DNA from: a virus
IMG/VR virus record: IMGVR_UViG_3300027734_000229
Coordinates: 1 to 30,437 of that record
DNA length: 30,437 bases
Strand: one strand, 5' to 3'
In this document: positions 23,101 through 30,437 of the stretch, piece by piece
Layout of the letters: the number at the start of each line of letters is the position of its first letter
Numbering within the stretch: position 1 is the stretch's first letter
Notes under the pieces: generated by a model
What the model was told of the DNA's origin: nothing
Seen by the model: only the letters and a program-made list of their open reading frames with translations
Databases searched by the model: none
Made by a program: the position numbers and the translations under genes

Positions 23101-26100
23101 AACAGTCTATTAACAAAAGAACGAGCTTTTGGCGCTGCTTTAAACGTATCATTTATTAGTAACCCGCCAAGTTTACCTTGTTGATTTAAAGCTTTAGCCT
23201 CAGGCGATAAGTTTGGCGCCGCTTGCAATATGGTATTCGCATTAGCCAAGGTATACCCTAATAAATTACCTAAACCAAACATGTCTTTAATAGTGTCGGT
23301 AAATTTAGTCCACAAAGTTTTCTTTTGATTTGGCATTGGAATATCTTTTAAAAACTTTTGAAATTCCGGGCTAGTAAATGCCTCGACCACAAATTCGTCT
23401 ATAGAATTAATTTCATTGCCTGTAACATACAGTTCTCTAGCAATCTTATATGTGCGTTGTAGCTCATCAACGGCTTGTTTTTGTTCCGCCGACAGCTTAT
23501 CGTAATTCATTGGGTCTAAAGCCCAGTGCGTAGCGGCGTGCAACACTTCATGCAAGAACACGTTGGGGCTGTTACCGTTTTGGTTACGGTTTAAACTTAA
23601 CGTGTCGGCATTAGGTAGATATGTACCTCTAGCATTTAGCACCGCCACAGAGCCTTCGTAGGCTTCACGAACTATTTCAATCTGACCAATATCAGCTTCT
23701 ACAGTTTCTTTGGGTACGTCAAGATTGCCATTTTTAAGTGCGGTTAACGACTTATATATTGCTTGAATATCATTAATATTAGCAAAGTGTTGTTTAAAAA
23801 CCGACGGAAATTCAGCCTCTAACTTAGCAAAAAGTTCACTGCGTGCATTGCCTGCATTTTGTTCTATTAATCTAGCGGCAAAACTTTCTTGTTTATCGTA
23901 GCCAATAGTAGTTGTAAGATTTAACGATAAAAGTTTTTTAGAAAGTTCTTTCTGCCAATTAGTACCAACTTTAGATAAAGCCCGTAACGCACCGCTTAAA
24001 TCATCGTTAGCAATACGGGTTTCTACTGATGGGTGCATTACCCTACCAAAACCAGCGCCTTTACCTTTACCCGTAGCTTTGCCACTTATAACGCCTTTAC
24101 CTTCAGATGCTTTTTCTTCAGCAGTGCGTTTACTAATTTTTTCACCCATCTGACGATACTCGTTTACCGTCGCATCAAACCTAGCCAATGTAGATGGGTG
24201 CATGTTTTTAGCTACCCACTTTCTAAATAACTGAGCTGTTTCTTGGGTTTGGCCGGGAAATACTGGGCCTTGTTCCGCACCTAAATCAAAAGCCGCAGAA
24301 CGCAAAGCGCTACCAAAAGGCTCCCCTGCTGGGGCATGAGCAGTTAAATAGTTTTTAGCTGCTTTCTCTTCGGGCGTCATGTACTTCTCGGCTATGTTGC
24401 CAAGGCGCTGTAGTTCTGCAGCATCCTTTTGTGTACTGACATCTTCATGAGTTTGCCAAGGCAAAATAGCGCTTTCACGAGACCGACCAAGTTTAGCCTC
24501 GGTGTAGTCAAGCATAGCCTCTTGCAGCTGCCCACGGAACTCTTTCATCCCTCTAACAGTATTTAATTTAGGGAATTGAGATACGTCTGATAATAAAGTT
24601 TGTTGTTCTTCAACACCCATACCCGCCAACGCCGACGGCAATCTAGACATCTGGTTTTGTTTATCTTCGGGGGCAGTACTATATCTATCAATAAAATCAC
24701 GCAAGAATGTTAAACGCTTAGTTCTATCTAAACCTTTAGCTTCTTTTTGGAAGTCATCAACTTCTTCAATTACTTTGTTAACTTCAGCGCTATGAGCATT
24801 TACTTCGTTTTCACTAACTGCTGCAGGTTTTAAAGTCTTAAAGAAAGATACAAGACCTTTTACCGGGTTAACCCCAGTATTCACCAACATCATTTTGCTA
24901 GTTGGGTATTCTACAGCTTGAATAGGCTCGGCTTTGGTAGTAACTCCAGTTGCACCTTCTGGTGCTTCTAAACCAAATTCTTTTGGCGTTGCTGGTATTG
25001 CACCTTGTTGTTCTACTGGCGCACCTAAATCTAAGCCCATTTGTTGAGGGGCGTTAAAAGCTTTTTCTTTACCAGCACCTTGTAATTCTGTAGCGATAAC
25101 AGCTTTTTCTTCTTGTACGCTTTTAAGTTCGTCGTTTAACTGTTTAGCAGTATCAAGAGCTTCGGCAATACGGGGGTCGTTAGGGTCAACTGCCTCAATA
25201 TCACGAATAAAAGGTACTACTTGTTTTAATTTATTGTTGAGCTCTGCTTCTCTTCCATCAAGTGTTCCAAGGCGCTCGCTAAGAACAGCCAATCTTTCCT
25301 TGTCAAGTCTTCCAGTTCCTCCGAGGGCTTCTCCTTCAGTGCGATCACCCGAAATGCCTGGCTCACCTGCTCCATCGTTAGCTCTAGATCTCGATACATA
25401 TTCTTTCCCTCCTTGAACACCCGCACCCAAACCGCCGCCGACTATAGCGCCTTCGATCATTTGTTGAGCCATTTGATACGGGTCAATACCTTTTACGGTG
25501 CCTGCAGCACCACCTAAATAACTAATGCCTTCCTCAACTGCTTCTGTACCAGATTGTAAAGCCGCTTCTTTACCAATACGTTTTCCTGCTGTAGCGCTAG
25601 TAGACCCCCCACCCGGAAGTAAACGTTTAGTAGCAAACTTCTCTAGATAAGTTTCAAGTATAGCCGCACCAGTAGCAGCGGCAACATCGGTTACAGTAGA
25701 CTCACGCCAATCTTTATTGTCATTTTCTAAGCGGTCATTAAGAATTTCATTAGTTCTAGAAATAATATATGCAGGAGTTACGCCCACTGCAGCAACCATA
25801 TCAGGCGACGAAGCAATAATACGCTCGGCGATAAAAGGCACTACTAATAAAGGTTTACCCGGAAGTTCGCCTAGTTGCGTAGATGGGGCGTAGCCAACAT
25901 CTTTACTCCAGTTTTTAAGGCCCTTAGAAAAATTAGATAGCCCTTGTTGAAAGTCTTCTGCTGTTTTAAGTGTGCTTTGAACAAACTCAGGAGATTGCTT
26001 GCGACTTTCCTCCATGGCAGCTTTTTCTTCGGGGGTAAGTGCACCTTCCATGCGCTCGCCAAGTGCTGTAGTACCTCTAGCAATAGCTTCAATTCCTGAA

Positions 26101-26309
26101 CCAGCCAAATCAGCAGCACGAGCAGCGAGCCCTTTAAAAGGGTTAGAAGTTTTAGTTTCTTGCGCAGGTTCGGCAATAAATCTGCCTAGGCTATCAGGCT
26201 GTGGTGCTTGTTGCTGCCGTATATAGTTAGCTAGTTTAGTAGCATCTTCAACGTTACCCGCAGCGTCAGCTTGCCGTAATGCGCTATACAGCCGTTCTAA
26301 ATCCGCCAT
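20103..26309 (-). CDS. Giant polyvalent/ejection-type protein with zinc-peptidase motif
   Basis: A 2068-residue protein. It starts with a helical repeat-like segment (LERLYSALRQADAAGN) seen at the front of large phage polyvalent proteins. HEVLH (920-924) with downstream Glu/Asp residues is a metallopeptidase (zincin) signature. Hydrophobic stretches lie near residues 1505-1540 and 1772-1810. The C-terminal part, with the FKQFPQNMSFLL region and the end from about 1815, resembles the domain called LPD38. Such proteins are packaged with or injected beside the DNA and are thought to act in the host early on. Domain names are from memory of the family. The gene has an AAAGG ribosome site after the upstream minus-strand gene. 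Confidence 0.8.
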   Translation of the reverse strand: MADLERLYSALRQADAAGNVEDATKLANYIRQQQAPQPDSLGRFIAEPAQETKTSNPFKGLAARAADLAGSGIEAIARGTTALGERMEGALTPEEKAAMEESRKQSPEFVQSTLKTAEDFQQGLSNFSKGLKNWSKDVGYAPSTQLGELPGKPLLVVPFIAERIIASSPDMVAAVGVTPAYIISRTNEILNDRLENDNKDWRESTVTDVAAATGAAILETYLEKFATKRLLPGGGSTSATAGKRIGKEAALQSGTEAVEEGISYLGGAAGTVKGIDPYQMAQQMIEGAIVGGGLGAGVQGGKEYVSRSRANDGAGEPGISGDRTEGEALGGTGRLDKERLAVLSERLGTLDGREAELNNKLKQVVPFIRDIEAVDPNDPRIAEALDTAKQLNDELKSVQEEKAVIATELQGAGKEKAFNAPQQMGLDLGAPVEQQGAIPATPKEFGLEAPEGATGVTTKAEPIQAVEYPTSKMMLVNTGVNPVKGLVSFFKTLKPAAVSENEVNAHSAEVNKVIEEVDDFQKEAKGLDRTKRLTFLRDFIDRYSTAPEDKQNQMSRLPSALAGMGVEEQQTLLSDVSQFPKLNTVRGMKEFRGQLQEAMLDYTEAKLGRSRESAILPWQTHEDVSTQKDAAELQRLGNIAEKYMTPEEKAAKNYLTAHAPAGEPFGSALRSAAFDLGAEQGPVFPGQTQETAQLFRKWVAKNMHPSTLARFDATVNEYRQMGEKISKRTAEEKASEGKGVISGKATGKGKGAGFGRVMHPSVETRIANDDLSGALRALSKVGTNWQKELSKKLLSLNLTTTIGYDKQESFAARLIEQNAGNARSELFAKLEAEFPSVFKQHFANINDIQAIYKSLTALKNGNLDVPKETVEADIGQIEIVREAYEGSVAVLNARGTYLPNADTLSLNRNQNGNSPNVFLHEVLHAATHWALDPMNYDKLSAEQKQAVDELQRTYKIARELYVTGNEINSIDEFVVEAFTSPEFQKFLKDIPMPNQKKTLWTKFTDTIKDMFGLGNLLGYTLANANTILQAAPNLSPEAKALNQQGKLGGLLINDTFKAAPKARSFVNRLFSGKPTWDSAKGNMPVYLESVKDSTRKYLLGAFTPRQLASMVGRQIPAFNRFVDLQEAMGFERIKALSAVDDIAKPWTKFQDKEPQKADLTNKLMLDATRLGFDPDPDPKLQAEYLDRARRVKLRELIRKGLSKAEALNSSEYKNITSVSIKSKVSAQEQADLARAWNSIGPEGQRIYRQVRDFYKNQLNRQVKSIQEKIEKNLLAKGYSLDEIHNSDDLGYKRVAEKFEDNMIEPYFPFKRFGDFWLQIGKGKSKQFYTFESAAERNIQAEQLIADAKKLNPNVYVDSGNAIGEMMDRNTKDFGFLQELKDLMRDSIGKTDAETIKNIDDALEQVFLELLPEQSVRRMFIHREGVQGMSQDMIRVFHSTGSRLAYQQTRLKYTEPLATEVRAAESTLDGMDPDEKKKYRDYVNELKKHFNSTLNPPDTGWLAAGLSNLSFIWYMTAPASAIVNALGIPGVAIPVVGARYGIPKTTKAMVSFAKKFSSTGFKDKNGERAFPSFANKLELLTDVQQKAYAEMAPLFDITFTHDVMGKADTPSDLYTGRWRKTMNILGAAFHGAEKFNREIVGMASFELAYERAKNKGLTDEKAFNRAVIEAKELTYKAMFDYSTANKPRYLQSAAAKVIFQFKQFPQNMSFLLAYSALDGFSSEFDPTTEKGKKARQDVAQQINTNRTIDGEESLSGKDLEKAVDQYVKEFKSEGRNRLFGTLGMTFLFAGATGLPGWAAFSASMEMLHYLFADDDEEDKPFNFDNWFKNWSSDTFGGFVGDSISRGVASQATGIDVADRMSLNGLWFRDQKTQPDMESAAQAYLVSLGGPAIGLGVSAFSALDKLNQGHYERALETILPAWPKAVLKTHRLATEGALTMSGDELIPDFSTTELAAQALGFQPERLAQKQKANFEAKEMEQEITHKHDMLLNLFFMAIDTNNSPMQDRVLEKITKFNSANPGVAIYPETLLDSVERRYKERAAASITGGVRLNKNLIGQLGEMNRYGNPD

Positions 26310-26311
26310 GT

Positions 26312-28714
26312 TTAACCTTTAGGTGCTGGGTATTTTTTTAGTATATCTTGTATATCTTGTGGCTCAATTGTAGGTACTGCAGTTCCTACTTGAGTAATAC
26401 CGTACTGCTTGTAAGCTGCGTCTTTAATTTTTTTTATTTTTTCTATATCTTCTGGTTTTTTACTTAAAGCCAACAACCTATATTCTGGATTTGCAGCTAG
26501 AGCAGCGTCAACAGCTTTTTGTCTAGCAAGGTCGTTAGATTCACCACGAGCGTATTGTGCAACAGCAGCATAAGCTTCCGAACGTGTAGCCTTTGGATTA
26601 TCTTTCATGTAAGCTTCTACTTTAGCTTCTTCTTGTCTACCAGCTTGACCTGAAGCAGCGGCTTGAATTCTTGCCGATTCTAGTGTTGCAGCGTTTCTAT
26701 CTCTGGCAATATTTGCTTCCTGTTCAAGTTTAGCTGCTTCTCCAAACAGTTTATCACTAGCAGCAATATCACCAGCAGCACGAGCACGCTGACCCGCAGC
26801 ATATTTAGCCCTAGCCTCAGCCAAAGCCATTTCTCTAGTTTCTTTACTAGCAGCAATTTCACCTGCACCTGTAAGGTAGGATTCTGCACCCTCAATAGCA
26901 CCAGGTAGGAAGCCACGAGGATTAGCGCCCATTTTTAAGAACGCTTTAGCCATATTAGCCCGTTCTTTAGCAGACGTTGCATCACCCAAACCAGCTTGTT
27001 GTTTTGCAACCATGTCGGCGTAAGCCTGCTCATCCGCAGTAGCGCCAGGTTTAAAGCCTTGTTTCTCTAGCATAGCTTGAGTTTGAGCGTACATAGCTTC
27101 CCTAGTGTTTGCCGCAGGCGTAACAGCATCTTTTGCTGCACCTTTAAAGGCAGTTTTTGTGGGTTCTGTTTTAGTTTCTTGTGTAGGATTTTCTTTTTTA
27201 GTAAGCTGAGACAAAGCATCACCTAACATTGGAGCAATTCTTTTTTTCCTATCTACTGGAATATCACTACTCATAACGTCACTTATATATTTTCCATATT
27301 CTTCCGCAGACATATCAGGAAGATCTTTTACTAAACTTGGGCCTTCTCCAGCAAACGCAATAATGCCACCACCAGCGTAGCCCATAGTATTAAACATATC
27401 GCCACCCGCTGCAGCAATACCACCCATTCTTGCGTCATCACTGTACGGAGCTTGAGCCATCTGTGGGGGAGGGGCTGCTTGTGCCATTTGTTGCGCGGCC
27501 ATCGGGTTAGCGGCCATGCGTTGTTGTGCTTGCTGAGTGCTTTGGAAAATATCACGCTCATTGTTGTTTACTTGCGGGTCGGCGATGCGGCCTTGCAACT
27601 GTTGTGGGCTTAAACCCTGAGACATGCCTTGCAACTGTGGGTCGCTAATCAAATCACCGTACTTATAACCGGGGACTGTACCGCCTTCTTTCATGCCAAT
27701 AACGCCGCCTTCTTTTTTACCCATATACGACAATGCTGCACCGCCCAAACCTGTAAGTTGTTGAGCTGTGCTTGGTTGCTGTTGGTAAGTAGCGGTTGTT
27801 GTTTGCTGTAGCGGTAGACCACGTAGCATTGCATTCATAATACCCAACTGCATAAATGGATACTGTTGCGCTGTAGAGTAGTTAGCAATAGCTTGGTTAA
27901 TCTTGTTTTGCTCCATGGTCTGTTGTTGGGCACCAACCGTTTGTTGTGCTTGTAAACGTGCAAGATCTGCAGCTTGTTGCTGACCACCAATAGATGCTAA
28001 CTGACTACCCATCTGACCAGCTTGGCCGTAGCCTTGCAGACCTAGATTAGCACCAAACTGCTGGGCTTGCTGAGCATTTTGGAATGCGTTTTGTGAACCT
28101 GTAGCCGCAATACCCTGCAATTGACTACCTAAAGCTCGTTGTGCTTCGGATTCTTGAATAGCTTGTCGGCTTCCACCAAAAGCACCTGACCTACCTGCTT
28201 GAGCTCTTAAAGCTTGCTGCCCAATACCGTAATCACGCATTGCTTGACTTTTTTGATAATCAACAACGTTTTGCATATAAGGCGACATGTATGCTTGAGT
28301 AGTGCGTGGGTCTGTTGCTTGCATTGCATAATTAGCTCCAGCCCCTAAAGAACCTAAGCCAGCTAAGCCAGTCATACCAGTAGCAGCGCCATACTGACCA
28401 GGAGTTACCATATTTGCGGTTTCAGACTGGGCCCGTTGCTGCATGGGAGAAAAACCAGCAAAGTAATTATTAACGTCGGTGCTATATGGTGTATAAGGTC
28501 TAAACGACGTCATATCATCGTTATAAATCTGCTTTTGTGCAGATTGCAACATATTTTCTACATACGGCTTAGCGTATTCTGGGACGTTTGTATTGTATGC
28601 AGTAGATGTAGTTGGTTGAGCAGCCGGTGCCGGACCGCCGCCACCTCCGCCGCCAGAGTCTCTAAGGACGCCACCATCGGCAAACATTTTTAATTTATGT
28701 CTTAAAATACTCAT
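26312..28714 (-). CDS. Large Gln/Ala/Gly-rich virion-type protein, 800 aa
   Basis: An 800-residue protein starting with a short basic segment, FADGGVLRDS, and a Gly run. The middle (about 130-300) is a long Gln/Ala-rich helical region with GAFGGSRQAI and periodic LQ and QQ spacing, likely a rod or coiled coil. After it come KEGGVIGMKEGG and GGGIIAFAGEG motifs, then a charged helical C-terminal half. Similar proteins appear in podovirus structural modules next to ejection proteins. I assign it as structural from composition and position only. It is two bases upstream of the giant gene, so probably co-translated. Confidence 0.65.
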   Translation of the reverse strand: MSILRHKLKMFADGGVLRDSGGGGGGGPAPAAQPTTSTAYNTNVPEYAKPYVENMLQSAQKQIYNDDMTSFRPYTPYSTDVNNYFAGFSPMQQRAQSETANMVTPGQYGAATGMTGLAGLGSLGAGANYAMQATDPRTTQAYMSPYMQNVVDYQKSQAMRDYGIGQQALRAQAGRSGAFGGSRQAIQESEAQRALGSQLQGIAATGSQNAFQNAQQAQQFGANLGLQGYGQAGQMGSQLASIGGQQQAADLARLQAQQTVGAQQQTMEQNKINQAIANYSTAQQYPFMQLGIMNAMLRGLPLQQTTTATYQQQPSTAQQLTGLGGAALSYMGKKEGGVIGMKEGGTVPGYKYGDLISDPQLQGMSQGLSPQQLQGRIADPQVNNNERDIFQSTQQAQQRMAANPMAAQQMAQAAPPPQMAQAPYSDDARMGGIAAAGGDMFNTMGYAGGGIIAFAGEGPSLVKDLPDMSAEEYGKYISDVMSSDIPVDRKKRIAPMLGDALSQLTKKENPTQETKTEPTKTAFKGAAKDAVTPAANTREAMYAQTQAMLEKQGFKPGATADEQAYADMVAKQQAGLGDATSAKERANMAKAFLKMGANPRGFLPGAIEGAESYLTGAGEIAASKETREMALAEARAKYAAGQRARAAGDIAASDKLFGEAAKLEQEANIARDRNAATLESARIQAAASGQAGRQEEAKVEAYMKDNPKATRSEAYAAVAQYARGESNDLARQKAVDAALAANPEYRLLALSKKPEDIEKIKKIKDAAYKQYGITQVGTAVPTIEPQDIQDILKKYPAPKG

Positions 28715-28717
28715 TTT

Positions 28718-29152
28718 CTAGTCCTTAAAAAACTTTTGGTACGAAACGCTCTGAACGTCATATCCGTACTTTTTAACGTGTCTGCTCCAACCGGGGCGTC
28801 CAATTAATTCAGTTCCTGCGCACTGCGTATCTTTAGCAAAACTATCTAATACGTCGTACATCTTATCTTCTACAAACTGCATGTGGTTATGCTCACCAGC
28901 ACAATACTGAATAACTAACATTTTACATTGCGGATACTGCTTTACTTCTGTTATTACATGCCCGTAAGCTTTTTGTTCTTCTGGGGAAAAAACCACCCAC
29001 AACTGCATTTGACCTGTAATAATAAACCGTACTATATCGTCAACGTTAGAACGACCCCTAGTCCAAGATTCAGACTCTTTAAGGTATGGCAATAAAGCCG
29101 GTATAGTTTCACTTACTTTTCCAATAGGTATTAAAGAAATATCTAGGTTCAC
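28718..29152 (-). CDS. GNAT-like internal virion protein, T7 gp13-like
   Basis: A 144-residue protein with the pattern ISLIP, GRSNVDDIVRFIITGQMQLW, EVKQYPQCKMLVIQYCAGEH and GRPGWSRHVKKYGY. This matches a recurrent phage family with an acetyltransferase-like fold that includes T7 internal virion protein gp13. The start is GTG (29150-29152), just past the previous stop, with GGGA upstream. Whether it has enzymatic activity or is only structural is unclear. Confidence 0.7.
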   Translation of the reverse strand: MNLDISLIPIGKVSETIPALLPYLKESESWTRGRSNVDDIVRFIITGQMQLWVVFSPEEQKAYGHVITEVKQYPQCKMLVIQYCAGEHNHMQFVEDKMYDVLDSFAKDTQCAGTELIGRPGWSRHVKKYGYDVQSVSYQKFFKD

Positions 29153-29644
29153 TTAATTCCCGCCTCCCGAATCATATGCAGGTTCCTGCGGCTTTGGGGG
29201 ATTTGCTGCATCGTAAGCGTCTTTTTCCGCTTTTTCTCTTGCTGCTTGCTCTGCTGCTAATCTTTGTTGTAACTCCACGCTTGGCGCCACTCTATTTAAA
29301 TTAGCCGTAATTCCGGACATATTTGGTCTATAGTTTAAAGCTGGGCTGTTATATGGCTCTAACCCTTGTTGCATTTGGGGCCTCATCATTGGGCGACTAT
29401 ACTGTTGCATCATCTGCATCATAGCTGCTTGTAGCCCGCTTTGGTAGTTAGGGATTTGCTGTAATTGCGGCTGCGCTTCCCTTGCTTGTGGTTGGTACTG
29501 TGGGTAATATGGCCGATACACAGGCCCTTGTTGAACAGGAGTATATTGAGCACCTGTATCAGTTGATCCTTGTGCCGGGGTTTGTGCATTAATTGCTGAT
29601 GATGCTGGCCCAAACATCGCTCCTCCGCCTCCTCCATCGCTCAT
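29153..29644 (-). CDS. Pro/Gln/Met-rich virion-type protein, 163 aa
   Basis: A 163-residue protein starting MSDGGGGGAM, then low-complexity Pro, Gln, Tyr and Met runs (for example YYPQYQPQAREAQPQLQQ) and an Ala/Glu/Lys helix near the end followed by Pro and Gly. There is no catalytic motif. AAGGATAG lies upstream of its ATG. Position within the minus-strand structural block suggests a small virion or scaffold-like component; not confirmed. Confidence 0.6.
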   Translation of the reverse strand: MSDGGGGGAMFGPASSAINAQTPAQGSTDTGAQYTPVQQGPVYRPYYPQYQPQAREAQPQLQQIPNYQSGLQAAMMQMMQQYSRPMMRPQMQQGLEPYNSPALNYRPNMSGITANLNRVAPSVELQQRLAAEQAAREKAEKDAYDAANPPKPQEPAYDSGGGN

Positions 29645-29652
29645 ATCTATCC

Positions 29653-30435
29653 TTACGCTGGTAAAAATTTGTTGGCTTTAACCGCAGGCGCTTGTTTCTT
29701 TTTGCCTGTACGTGCATGGCGAATCTTATCCATCATCCCGTATAGCCGTTTAGCACCAGCGTCAGTAGAGCCATTCCCAAGATGAGAGACAACATCCGCA
29801 GGAACAACAAACTCACCATCAGCCAATCGGGCAGGTTGTTTTTTACCAATAACGGCAGGGATGCTGTCAGACATACCATCGCCAGGACCTTTAAGCATAC
29901 GTCCACCATCTGAATACCCCCCAATACCACGCATAATTCCACCGCCGGCTGCTTCTTCGACATCGCCTAAAGCTTGAGCTTGTTTAAATTGAACTGGCGC
30001 TTTAATACCTGCTTTTTTACTGGCTTTGTTAAAACGATATAGTGCTGCGTTGTATGCGTCTAACTTTGCTGTATTAGGGTCGGTATCGCTGTATGTGCCT
30101 CCACCTGGCATTCCTGGGTCTCTTGGTAAGTTTTGAACTATACCCCTATTTGCAAAAGCTACAGCGCCGCCACCAGCCATGGCGTATGGGTTTCTCTTAT
30201 AGTCTTCGTATTGCGCTGCATAGTATGGATTTGGCTGCGCTGGTTCTTGAGCACGAAAGTTTGGAGAAATTCTAGATAGTCTAGATGGCTCCTGCTGCCC
30301 TGTTGGTACCTGCCCTGAATTGTCTATCTCAGCATCACTCACACCGTACTGAGCACCAAGACCGGGAGCAGCAAGAATAGCCGCTTTTTTAGCCATGTCG
30401 CTCATGCCTGAACCTAAACCACTATAGTAAGAAGA
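29653..30435 (-). CDS. Gly-rich phage protein, start beyond the window
   Basis: The frame is open past the ATG at 30403-30405 to the window edge (SSYYSGLGSG upstream of MSDMAKK), and no clear ribosome site precedes that ATG, so the gene probably begins outside. Visible parts are a Gly/Ala motif GGGAVAFANRG, a second GGGIMRGIGG stretch, and a conserved-looking end (GDGMSDSIPAVIG, GEFVVPADVVSHLGNGSTD). This end pattern recurs in phage virion proteins. Function unknown. Confidence 0.65.
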   Translation of the reverse strand, partial: SSYYSGLGSGMSDMAKKAAILAAPGLGAQYGVSDAEIDNSGQVPTGQQEPSRLSRISPNFRAQEPAQPNPYYAAQYEDYKRNPYAMAGGGAVAFANRGIVQNLPRDPGMPGGGTYSDTDPNTAKLDAYNAALYRFNKASKKAGIKAPVQFKQAQALGDVEEAAGGGIMRGIGGYSDGGRMLKGPGDGMSDSIPAVIGKKQPARLADGEFVVPADVVSHLGNGSTDAGAKRLYGMMDKIRHARTGKKKQAPAVKANKFLPA

Positions 30436-30437
30436 CC

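Noticed and set aside
29860-29880. A fourth TGACA/TGTCA element near TGTCAGACATACC
   Set aside because: It lies inside a coding region, lacks the TGACA half and the flanking CCAC/GTGC context.

Overview
The window reads as part of the genome of a tailed bacteriophage, most likely a podovirus-like phage of a Gram-negative (proteobacterial, probably aquatic) host. The case rests on tightly packed genes with ATGA/TAATG overlaps, a complete replication module (family A DNA polymerase, SNF2-type helicase, primase-helicase, several nucleases), and a convergent block of virion-type genes that includes a T7 gp13-like protein and a giant polyvalent/ejection-type protein. I see no tRNA, integrase, CRISPR array or insertion sequence. 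Taxonomy is inference, because terminase, portal and capsid genes lie outside the window.

Layout. Positions 3-110 hold the end of a gene that runs in from the left, followed by two back-to-back terminators (116-166). A gene-free stretch (167-792) carries about 15 copies of an AATGTTC/GAACATT repeat and then a strong sigma70-type promoter (669-697). The promoter drives an operon of small, mostly unrecognised genes (793-3479). At 3544-7713 lies a second block: a MoxR-type AAA+ ATPase, a 32-residue membrane peptide, a metallopeptidase/VWA protein and two more large proteins. It is followed by a candidate structured RNA and a terminator (7716-7899). The replication and recombination genes run from 8002 to 19857: VRR-NUC nuclease, DNA polymerase, orphan RelB/DinJ-like protein, Cas4-like nuclease, a miniature sigma region 4 protein, DUF3310, HNH nuclease, helicase, zinc-knuckle protein (possible SSB), HTH protein, and AEP primase-helicase. 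A small conserved gene and a terminator at 20076-20104 close the plus-strand arm.

From 20103 to the right edge everything is on the minus strand: a 2068-residue protein with an HEVLH zinc-peptidase motif, an 800-residue Gln/Ala/Gly-rich virion-type protein, a GNAT-like T7 gp13-type protein, a Pro/Gln-rich protein, and a Gly-rich protein whose start lies beyond the window.

Most interesting signals: (i) a three-copy 31-base element with a TGACA-N4/5-TGTCA inverted repeat, one copy ahead of each of the first three plus-strand blocks; (ii) the AATGTTC repeat cluster; (iii) a candidate three-way-junction RNA at 7716-7899; (iv) the MoxR/membrane peptide/metallopeptidase-VWA cassette, bounded by two of those elements; (v) small regulators (sigma region 4, orphan RelB/DinJ-like, HTH) that could act on them. 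All counts and alignments here were made by eye.
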